In this document: positions 1 to 4,982 of the stretch, piece by piece | Layout: every line of letters begins with the position of its first letter | Position numbering within the stretch: position 1 is the first letter of the stretch | Assembly (NCBI GenBank): GCA_001824645.1 | Contig: MHYD01000056.1 | Location: 19,461-24,889, forward strand | Direction: 5' to 3' | Length of the DNA stretch: 5,429 nt | Source of the DNA: Planctomycetes bacterium RBG_13_46_10 | GTDB taxonomy: Bacteria > Planctomycetota > Phycisphaerae > Sedimentisphaerales > Anaerobacaceae | The notes under the pieces: generated by a model | Database searches by the model: none | What the model saw: only the letters and a program-made list of their open reading frames with translations | Told to the model about the DNA's origin: nothing | Made by a program: the position numbers and the translations under genes

Positions 1-683
1 TTAAGGTCGGTAACGACCTTTCGGATAAATTCTAATAAGTTTTTGGTTCTTTCTTTAAGAGGACCTTCTATGTTAACATAAGCTGCACCTTTAGTCTTTG
101 GGTCTAACGTGAGCATCCTGGCATTATCAAGGTCGATTATCGCGATAATATCCATATTTGTGAATGTTCTTCTGTTTTTCGAGCCGACGACTATATTGTG
201 CATGACCGAACCTGTTTCTTCGCCGCCAATAACGTAGTCAAAAATTACCGTCTTGGCATTCAGGATGGGCTTAATTACATCAGCAAAAGTGATGGTATTT
301 TTAAATGGATTTAGACCTACCAGCACTGCAATAATAATCACCGCTGCTGCGGCTAATTTTATAATTGGACTTTTCATAATTAGTCTCCTTATCTTTAGAC
401 TTGTGCTAATTTTGGTGGATTCGACAGGCTCACCACAGGTTGATGTTTTAAGCCTGACATTTTGCTCCCGGATGATTCGGTCCAATACAACATCTTCAAG
501 ATTGCTCTGAGTCAGTGTGTTGCCGTTTTTGACAAGCCGACCCTGGAGGTTGCGTACCTCTTCAAGCTCTGCCCTGCAGGAAGCACAGCTTTTCAAGTGT
601 TCCGCGACTGAATGTTTTTGCGTCTCATCCAGAAGGTCTTCGATGTAGGCTACTAATAGTTCTTTATATTCTGCGCAGTTCAT
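1..683 (-). CDS. Membrane-anchored zf-HC2 anti-sigma factor, 3' end outside the window
   Basis: The frame is open from an ATG at 683 to the left edge (227 codons seen). Residues 1-40 form a zf-HC2 / ZAS-type zinc-binding anti-sigma domain, with Cys3 and the H-x3-C-x2-C signature at His29, Cys33 and Cys36. A charged linker follows (about 41-105), then one hydrophobic segment (about 108-124, Ala-rich then Ile/Val-rich). The remainder begins with an FADV motif near residue 133 and would lie outside the membrane; it resembles planctomycetal periplasmic or LolA-like domains, but that match is from memory. The expected role is to hold the ECF sigma factor encoded just upstream at the membrane until a signal arrives. 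The start has an excellent ribosome site, GAGGTG, 5 bases before the ATG and overlapping the sigma stop codon, which suggests translational coupling. Two oddities are a REP-like palindrome encoding part of the linker and a second ribosome site plus ATG at Met103. The left end is cut, so the true length is unknown. Confidence 0.85.
   Translation of the reverse strand, partial: MNCAEYKELLVAYIEDLLDETQKHSVAEHLKSCASCRAELEEVRNLQGRLVKNGNTLTQSNLEDVVLDRIIREQNVRLKTSTCGEPVESTKISTSLKIRRLIMKSPIIKLAAAAVIIIAVLVGLNPFKNTITFADVIKPILNAKTVIFDYVIGGEETGSVMHNIVVGSKNRRTFTNMDIIAIIDLDNARMLTLDPKTKGAAYVNIEGPLKERTKNLLEFIRKVVTDL
385..390 (-). promoter_or_regulatory. Internal Shine-Dalgarno before Met103 of the anti-sigma gene
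   Basis: AAGGAG lies 7 bases before an in-frame ATG at 377-375 (codon 103), immediately before the membrane segment. Strength and spacing are as good as at the gene's own start. It could produce a shorter protein with only the anchor and periplasmic domain, or it could be the relic of a once separate gene. That it is used is inference. Confidence 0.4.
413..440. repeat. REP-like palindrome inside a coding sequence
   Basis: The plus strand carries TGGTG (413-417) and its complement CACCA (431-435) around a loop containing TTCGACAGGCT-like sequence. I recognise the core (TCGACAGGCTCACCACAGG; reverse CCTGTGGTGAGCCTGTCGA) as resembling a short palindrome scattered through many bacterial genomes. 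That recognition is from memory. It lies in frame within the anti-sigma gene and encodes the stretch TCGEPVEST (residues 82-90) in the linker between zinc finger and membrane anchor, where an insertion would be tolerated. Confidence 0.5.
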
Positions 684-692
684 TTTTACACC

Positions 693-1268
693 TCATAAGT
701 CCGCCTGCGGCGGATAAACTTCCGCTTGTTCCTGCTGCAAAGAGTTTCGCAGCATAGCGTATGCACGTGACAAAGTTTTTGTGACCGTTCCGAGAGGCAT
801 ATCAAGCTGTTCGGCGATTTTATTACAGGAATGCTGGCCATAATATCGAAGCAAAATCATTTTTCGATACGGCTCAGCCAAATCGGCAATTGCTGCTTCG
901 AGAGCGAAATCCTGAGAAAGCTCCGGCTGTGGTGCCTGTTGTGAAAAAGAGCGTATGATTTCCCGCTGTCGCCTGATTTGTTCATTTCTTTGGTGCTCTT
1001 TTGCTACGTTGTCGGCTATACCAAGCAGCCAGGAGTAGAACAAGTCGGGCTTTTGTAGGCTGTCCATCTTGAAGTAGGCCCGCACAAGACTTTCCTGTGC
1101 AGCCTCTTCCGCCTTATCTTTACTGCCCAATTTTCCTGCCAAATGGGCCAACAGAATCGCCTGGTAGCGACGCACAAGATAGCGAAAATCGTCCGGATGG
1201 CCATCCAAACAACGATCTATGTAATACTTGTCCGCCATATTTTGGGTGGATTTATCAGTTTCAGTCAT
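693..1268 (-). CDS. ECF-type RNA polymerase sigma factor
   Basis: A 191-residue sigma-70-family protein of the extracytoplasmic-function class, with only regions 2 and 4. Region 2 spans about residues 22-96; AEEAAQESLVRAYFKMDS at 53-70 is the core-binding part, and FYSWLLGIADNVAKEHQRN at 77-95 covers the promoter-melting and -10 recognition part. A polar linker follows. Region 4 spans about 124-176, with a helix-turn-helix at about 147-174 (KIAEQLDMPLGTVTKTLSRAY) for the -35 element. The length is typical of ECF factors. The start was placed at ATG 1268 because GAGGTG (1279-1274) lies 5 bases before it; a GTG at 1274, two codons earlier, overlaps that ribosome site and is unlikely. The anti-sigma gene follows after 9 bases, the usual sigma/anti-sigma pairing. 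Autoregulation is common in such pairs, and a perfect palindrome lies about 60 bases upstream, but target genes cannot be read from the sequence. Confidence 0.93.
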   Translation of the reverse strand: MTETDKSTQNMADKYYIDRCLDGHPDDFRYLVRRYQAILLAHLAGKLGSKDKAEEAAQESLVRAYFKMDSLQKPDLFYSWLLGIADNVAKEHQRNEQIRRQREIIRSFSQQAPQPELSQDFALEAAIADLAEPYRKMILLRYYGQHSCNKIAEQLDMPLGTVTKTLSRAYAMLRNSLQQEQAEVYPPQADL

Positions 1269-1273
1269 TCCCA

Positions 1274-1279
1274 CACCTC
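1274..1279 (-). promoter_or_regulatory. Shine-Dalgarno that sets the sigma-factor start
   Basis: GAGGTG sits 5 bases before ATG 1268 and is nearly the same as the site before the anti-sigma gene (GAGGTG, 5-base spacing). The alternative GTG start lies within this motif, so the ATG is preferred. Confidence 0.7.
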
Positions 1280-1294
1280 GAAAATTCTCTCAAA

Positions 1295-1312
1295 CCCCCG
1301 CCTACACGGGGG
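1295..1312 (-). other. GC-rich hairpin in the sigma-factor leader
   Basis: CCCCCG (1295-1300) pairs with CGGGGG (1307-1312) around a 6-base loop, ending 15 bases before the sigma-factor ribosome site. The A-rich flank and C-run/G-run design loosely resemble the three hairpin repeats nearby, but loop length and flanks differ (GGGGGCAAG instead of GGGGCTAAAT). It could be a diverged copy or a leader structure affecting translation or mRNA life. No U-tract follows on the minus strand, so a terminator is unlikely. Confidence 0.45.
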
Positions 1313-1326
1313 CAAGATTTGTGTTT

Positions 1327-1340
1327 TCACTATATAGTGA
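1327..1340. promoter_or_regulatory. Perfect 14-base palindrome upstream of the sigma factor
   Basis: TCACTATATAGTGA is fully self-complementary and lies 59 bases before the sigma-factor ATG in otherwise A/T-rich DNA. It contains TATATA and TATAGT, so it could overlap a -10 element and act as an operator for a dimeric repressor. A weak -35-like TTGTCG lies upstream on the minus strand, but its spacing to TATATA is too long to call a promoter. The regulator is unknown. Confidence 0.4.
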
Positions 1341-1391
1341 TGCTGGGAATATTTTTGCGACAAAAAAATGAAAAATATTAAAGATAAGGAT

Positions 1392-1420
1392 AACCCCCCA
1401 ATAAATTGGGGGGCTAAATA
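1392..1420 (+). repeat. Hairpin repeat, copy A
   Basis: CCCCCCAATAAATTGGGGGG (1394-1413) is an inverted repeat with only the two central bases unpaired, followed by CTAAATA. The 29 bases 1392-1420 are identical to 2162-2190. Its left flank (GGATAACCCC) differs from the ATGTGAACCCC of the other two copies. Read on the minus strand, the hairpin is followed by a T-rich stretch, so it could also end transcription from the phosphoribosyltransferase gene. Confidence 0.85.
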
Positions 1421-1427
1421 CAAAATA

Positions 1428-1461
1428 TATTTAGCCCCGCAGTTCACTGCGGGGTTCACAT
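1428..1461 (-). repeat. Hairpin repeat, copy B, inverted relative to A
   Basis: On the minus strand it reads ATGTGAACCCC, then a stem GCAG-TGAA-CTGC, then GGGGCTAAATA. The full stem is CCCCGCAG/CTGCGGGG (8 pairs, 4-base loop). The outer flanks match copy C, while the inner stem bases differ in a paired, compensatory way. Copies A and B face each other: CTAAATA (1414-1420) and TATTTAG (1428-1434) are reverse complements 7 bases apart. The stop codon of the phosphoribosyltransferase (TGA, 1458-1456) lies within the conserved GTGAA flank. Confidence 0.8.
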
Positions 1462-2139
1462 TGTGTTTCTTCGTTTGCTTTCGGCGATGAGGATTTGTAG
1501 CAGCTCTTGGTCTTCTACCTGCGTGAAATACAAATAAAACTGGCTAAGTGCGGCGAAATATGGCGGTGATTGCAGACATATAACCTCATCCGCATCTTCG
1601 GATAGTTTTTCTAATGAGTCCATCGGCCCAATCGGTAAAGCCGCTATTATCTTTTTTGGTTTTTCCTGTCGAACAGCCCATAACGCCGCCAGCATTGTGG
1701 CACCGGTTGCTACGCCGTCATCTGTAATAATTACTATTCTTGATTTCAAGGAAAGCTTCGGAAGTACCTTACGGTACAGTTCAATCCTCCGGGCAATTTC
1801 CTTTAGCTGCTGTGTTTTCTCTTTCCTGATATAGTTCTGGTCGGCACATACGCAGGAGCTTATGCTATCATCAATAAAAAGTTTGCCGTCCTCACAAACG
1901 GCTCCAATTGCCAGTTCGGGGTTGCCCGGCGCTCCCAGCTTATGCGCTAGCACAATATCTAAATCGGCCTCCAGCTCGATTGCGAGCTGCTGGGCGATAA
2001 TGACTCCGCCGCGGGGAATGCCCAGTACTGCTGTCTTTTGGCCGCGATGCTCCTGTAATTGTTTCGCCAATAACTGTCCGGCTTCTATGCGATCGCTGAA
2101 GGGCTTGCCGTTATCGGAGATTATTTTCAGAGTTCCCAT
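1456..2139 (-). CDS. Predicted phosphoribosyltransferase, COG1926 type
   Basis: A 227-residue type I phosphoribosyltransferase. The PRPP-binding signature is clear at residues 134-149 (RIVIITDDGVATGATM), with the adjacent acidic pair Asp140-Asp141. The N-terminal loop GIPRGGV (40-46) and the AHKLGAPGNPELAIGAV block (65-81) are typical of the stand-alone family annotated as predicted phosphoribosyltransferase. The C-terminal FYLYFTQVEDQE (201-212) resembles the family's usual ending. The length is normal. It acts in the cytoplasm, transferring a phosphoribosyl group to or from PRPP; the acceptor is not known for this family and cannot be inferred here. The start at ATG 2139 has no good ribosome site (upstream is ACTTAAAA), so translation may be weak or coupled to NrdJ, which ends 55 bases upstream. 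The gene is bracketed by hairpin repeats, one of which contains its stop codon. Confidence 0.88.
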   Translation of the reverse strand: MGTLKIISDNGKPFSDRIEAGQLLAKQLQEHRGQKTAVLGIPRGGVIIAQQLAIELEADLDIVLAHKLGAPGNPELAIGAVCEDGKLFIDDSISSCVCADQNYIRKEKTQQLKEIARRIELYRKVLPKLSLKSRIVIITDDGVATGATMLAALWAVRQEKPKKIIAALPIGPMDSLEKLSEDADEVICLQSPPYFAALSQFYLYFTQVEDQELLQILIAESKRRNTM

Positions 2140-2156
2140 TTTTAAGTTCGCATTTT

Positions 2157-2191
2157 ATGTGAACCCCCCAATAAATTGGGGGGCTAAATAT
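2157..2191 (+). repeat. Hairpin repeat, copy C
   Basis: On the plus strand it reads ATGTGAACCCC, then CCAA-TAAA-TTGG, then GGGGCTAAATAT. It shares both flanks with copy B and 29 identical bases (2162-2190) with copy A. It fills most of the 55-base gap between nrdJ and the phosphoribosyltransferase gene and ends 3 bases from the nrdJ stop codon. It may shield the nrdJ mRNA end or partly terminate transcription, but there is no proper U-tract after it on the minus strand (TTCACAT follows). Confidence 0.85.
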
Positions 2192-2194
2192 TTA

Positions 2195-4324
2195 TTAAAA
2201 TACGCATGTTCCTGTCACACAGCCGCCGGAATACTCCGCAGATGCGGTGACAAGCTCGCTGCTGATGCCCGCACTATGACTGAAAGATAACACCTGCTCT
2301 GCCTTGGAACCATACCTGTAAATGGTGATTCCTTTGCATTTCAGCTTGTGAGCCAGCAGGTATATGTTTTTTACATCCTCTACAGTGGCGTCACTGGGTA
2401 GATTTATAGTCTTGGAAACGGCATTATCGGTGTATTTTTGAAACGCAGACTGAATAAGAACATGCTCCCTTGGCTTAATATCGAAGGCTGTAACAAAGAC
2501 CCTCTTTATATCTTTTGGAATTTGTTTTATTTTTTGCAGGGAGCCTTGCCTGGCAATTTCTGCCAAAACTTCTTTATCGTAAATATTTTTATTTTGGGTA
2601 ATAGCCTCGAATAATGGATTGGTCTCAAAAAGCCTTGTGCCCGACAATACATTTCGCACAAAACTTATTGCAAAGAGCGGTTCGATACCGCTTGAGCAGC
2701 CGGCTATGATGCTTATCGTGCCCGTCGGTGCAATGGTGTTTACCGTCGCATTACGCAATCTTAGATTTTTCTTTGCGTAAACTGATTTGGCGAAGTTGGG
2801 AAAGACCCCTCTTTCTTTGGCAAGGGCTGCCGATGCTTTTATTGATTCTCTATGGATAAAACGCATCAATCTTTTGGCGAAATCGATAGCCTCTTTGGAG
2901 TTATATGGAATCCCGAGCAAAATAAGCATATCCGCGAAGCCCATCACGCCGAGGCCTATTTTTCGATTTGCTAATGTTATCTGTTTTATCTGCTCAAGCG
3001 GATAATTGTTCACTTCGACCACGTTATCTAAAAATCGAATCGACCACTGAATTGTCTCTGCGAGCTTTTGCCAATTCACCAATTTCGAATTTTGAGTTTG
3101 CTTTACAAATTTGGCCAGATTTATCGAGGCCAGATTGCAGCTTTCATACGGTAATAGCGGCAGCTCTCCACAAGGATTTGTAGCCTCGATTTGGCCTATT
3201 TTGGGTGTTGGATTGTGCCTGTTTATTTCGTCTAAAAACACCAGTCCTGGGTCGCCGGTCCGCCAGGCTGCGTTGGTTATCAGATCGAATATTGCTCTGG
3301 CATTGATTTTTTTTACAGCCTTGCCGGTTCGCGGATTTATCAAGGCAAATTCTTTATTTTCTTTAACCGCCCGCATGAATTTATCTGTCACGCCAACCGA
3401 CAGATTAAAATTGCTGAATCTGCCGGATTCGATCTTGGCCTCGATAAAATCAATAATATCCGGGTGATCGCAGCGCAGGATTCCCATATTTGCGCCTCGC
3501 CTCCTTCCGCCCTGTACAATTACCGCGGTGGCCCGGTCGAAGATGCTCATAAACGAAACAGGCCCGGAGGCTTGGCCTTTGGTAGAGTGAACGATATCTG
3601 ATTTAGGCCTAAGTTTGGAGAAGCTAAATCCTGTCCCACCGCCGCTCTGGTGTATCCTGGCCATATTGCCAAGAGCTTCAAATATCCCTTCTATCGAATC
3701 CTCCACAGGAATCACAAAGCAGGCGGAGAGCTGGCCGAAGGATGTACCGGCATTCATTAGGGTAGGCGAGTTTGGCATAAACTGCAGGCTGTCCATAATT
3801 TGATAAAAACGCTCTTCAATATCTTCTCTTTTAAAGACGGATTTAAAATTGTCTTCAGCTTTAGCTACATGGCTTGCTACACGTCTAAAAAGCTCGCTTG
3901 GTGTTTCAATGATATTCTGGTTTTCGTCTTTCAACAAATACCTTCGTTTTAAAACTTCCATAGTATTGACAGAAAGCTTTAGGTCATCTACGAGGCCGAG
4001 CGCCGATTTGGCGAAGCGTAACTGGCTGTGTTTTTCCCGGTATAGAATATAACTTTTTGCGATATGGTTATAGCCTTCATTCATTAAAACGGCTTCAACG
4101 GCGTCCTGGATATTCTCGATATGTGGGATTTTGCCTTTATATTCCTGGCAGAGTTTTTTTACAACGGCATCGGTGACACGGCGAGATACAGCTTCAGCCT
4201 TTTCCTTTTGGCCTAAGACCTCGAAGGCAGCCTTTCCGACCGCATTTCTGATTTTTGCTTTATTGAAATTGACGATTGAGCCGTCTCTTTTTTGGACCCT
4301 TGCTGGCATAATTGCTTTAGCCAT
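2195..4324 (-). CDS. nrdJ: Adenosylcobalamin-dependent ribonucleoside-diphosphate reductase, class II
   Basis: This 709-residue enzyme reduces ribonucleotides to deoxyribonucleotides, using a coenzyme B12-derived radical and so not needing oxygen. Residues about 7-95 form an ATP-cone allosteric domain (VQKRDGSIVNFNKAKI). The barrel follows: NSPTLMNAG at 185-193; first redox cysteine Cys202 (SACFVIP); SGGGTGFSFSKLRP at 227-240 and QGGRRRGANMGIL at 271-283, both characteristic of class II; the radical cysteine and glutamate in NPCGE (383-387, Cys385 and Glu387); and second redox cysteine Cys396 (ESCNLASINL). APTGTISIIAGCSSGIEP (532-549) is the substrate-phosphate region. The C-terminal pair Cys702/Cys707 (CVTGTC) is placed to re-reduce the active site. 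The length is near the short end for the family, with no extra zinc-ribbon tail. ATG 4324 is the first possible start, because an in-frame TAG lies upstream; only a weak GGGA ribosome site precedes it. No cobalamin riboswitch or clear NrdR box lies upstream. Co-transcription with the methyltransferase is likely. Confidence 0.95.
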   Translation of the reverse strand: MAKAIMPARVQKRDGSIVNFNKAKIRNAVGKAAFEVLGQKEKAEAVSRRVTDAVVKKLCQEYKGKIPHIENIQDAVEAVLMNEGYNHIAKSYILYREKHSQLRFAKSALGLVDDLKLSVNTMEVLKRRYLLKDENQNIIETPSELFRRVASHVAKAEDNFKSVFKREDIEERFYQIMDSLQFMPNSPTLMNAGTSFGQLSACFVIPVEDSIEGIFEALGNMARIHQSGGGTGFSFSKLRPKSDIVHSTKGQASGPVSFMSIFDRATAVIVQGGRRRGANMGILRCDHPDIIDFIEAKIESGRFSNFNLSVGVTDKFMRAVKENKEFALINPRTGKAVKKINARAIFDLITNAAWRTGDPGLVFLDEINRHNPTPKIGQIEATNPCGELPLLPYESCNLASINLAKFVKQTQNSKLVNWQKLAETIQWSIRFLDNVVEVNNYPLEQIKQITLANRKIGLGVMGFADMLILLGIPYNSKEAIDFAKRLMRFIHRESIKASAALAKERGVFPNFAKSVYAKKNLRLRNATVNTIAPTGTISIIAGCSSGIEPLFAISFVRNVLSGTRLFETNPLFEAITQNKNIYDKEVLAEIARQGSLQKIKQIPKDIKRVFVTAFDIKPREHVLIQSAFQKYTDNAVSKTINLPSDATVEDVKNIYLLAHKLKCKGITIYRYGSKAEQVLSFSHSAGISSELVTASAEYSGGCVTGTCVF

Positions 4325-4384
4325 TGTTATAATCCCATCCGGTGACTAGAACTCTGTGTTTATCGCTGGATTTTTCCTCATTTA

Positions 4385-4909
4385 TTACGGCGAGGCACTA
4401 CAAACATAAATAAAAGCAGGAGGAAGATTCCGGGATACAAATTTCAGCTTCACATCTGAAAAATAGCGTTTCATTTTTTTGCCTAAAAAAGGGGTATATT
4501 GTAGCTGGATATATCTTTTTGATTTACTTGTTATGGAAAGAATACTTTGCTTTTTCGATTTATTAAACAATGCAAGAGGTAAACCTGATACGATACAATC
4601 CAGATTATTAACATAATGTTCACAGTTCCTTGCGTCGTCATTAATAACCTTCAGTCTGGAGTCTCTGATTTTTTCTAAACATCTGCAAAACTCAGGGTTG
4701 ATTTCGAAGCATGTCAGTCGGCCATTCTCCGGGAGGCGTTTGAGTATTTCTTTTGTAACGGAACCGGTCCCTGCGCCGAACTCGACGATATAAGGGCTTC
4801 CGTTAATTTGCTCTGCCATTTTCTTTGCCAGAGCTTTAGAGCTTTGAGTAAAGGTTCCCACCTGTTTTGGATATTTAAGGAATTCATAGACAAAACGCAA
4901 ATATTTCAT
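4385..4909 (-). CDS. PmtA-like SAM-dependent methyltransferase
   Basis: A 174-residue class I methyltransferase resembling the phospholipid N-methyltransferase / rRNA adenine dimethylase-like group (COG3963). Seen in order: the family's N-terminal FLKYPKQVGTFTQSSKALAKKM (10-31, where homologues read NPxxVGAxxPSS); the SAM-binding glycine loop VEFGAGTGS (42-50); the acidic ribose-binding Glu69 (CFEIN); NDDAR (90-94), the usual adenine contact; DCIVSGLPL (104-112) as the catalytic-loop motif IV; and YIQLQYTP (133-140), matching the family's QxTYxP-like strand. It may methylate phosphatidylethanolamine or a similar substrate, but this is not certain; an RNA or small-molecule substrate is possible. 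There is no signal peptide. The start at ATG 4909 is preferred over an ATG at 4957, because GGAGAG lies 8 bases before it and the upstream ATG overlaps the -10 box of the likely promoter. NrdJ follows after 60 bases. Confidence 0.85.
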   Translation of the reverse strand: MKYLRFVYEFLKYPKQVGTFTQSSKALAKKMAEQINGSPYIVEFGAGTGSVTKEILKRLPENGRLTCFEINPEFCRCLEKIRDSRLKVINDDARNCEHYVNNLDCIVSGLPLALFNKSKKQSILSITSKSKRYIQLQYTPFLGKKMKRYFSDVKLKFVSRNLPPAFIYVCSASP

Positions 4910-4917
4910 ATCAATTG

Positions 4918-4923
4918 CTCTCC
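4918..4923 (-). promoter_or_regulatory. Shine-Dalgarno that sets the methyltransferase start
   Basis: GGAGAG lies 8 bases before ATG 4909. The upstream in-frame ATG at 4957 has only a weak GAGC before it. This supports the shorter protein. Confidence 0.6.
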
Positions 4924-4952
4924 GTATTTTAAAACAAATTGATACCTGAAAT

Positions 4953-4982
4953 AACATAATAAGCTCTAATACAACCTGTCAA
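4953..4982 (-). promoter_or_regulatory. Sigma70-type promoter for the methyltransferase (and probably nrdJ)
   Basis: A perfect -35 TTGACA (4982-4977) and a -10-like TATGTT (4958-4953, 4 of 6) are separated by 18 bases. Transcription would begin near 4946, giving a leader of roughly 37 bases before ATG 4909. No equally good promoter is seen between the methyltransferase and nrdJ, so this may drive both. Confidence 0.55.

Noticed and set aside
1327..1340. NrdR-box reading of TCACTATATAGTGA
   Set aside because: The outer CACTA/TAGTG halves look similar, but the NrdR consensus as I recall it has two more central bases, usually occurs as a pair, and lies upstream of reductase genes. This one is downstream of nrdJ and in front of a sigma factor.
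1265..1459. 64-residue minus-strand open frame across the repeats and sigma leader
   Set aside because: It mostly translates the hairpin repeats and overlaps the sigma start in another frame; there is no ribosome site or family likeness.
1392..2191. CRISPR array or integron attC reading of the repeats
   Set aside because: There are only three copies, in mixed orientation and without regular spacers, and they lack the RYYYAAC/GTTRRRY ends of attC sites.
1862..2290. 142-residue plus-strand open frame across the phosphoribosyltransferase and repeat C
   Set aside because: It is antisense to a clear gene, runs through the hairpin repeat, and its translation is Ser/Pro-rich without any motif.
3111..3467. 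118-residue plus-strand open frame inside nrdJ
   Set aside because: It lies antisense to highly conserved reductase motifs, including the NPCGE region, and has no domain signature; it is a shadow of the coding strand.
4326..4331. TATAAC as a -10 box for nrdJ
   Set aside because: It ends one base before the ATG, so transcription would start inside the gene, and no -35 lies at the right distance.
4325..4384. Cobalamin riboswitch upstream of the B12-dependent reductase
   Set aside because: The 60-base gap is too short for one and shows no B12-box-like sequence.
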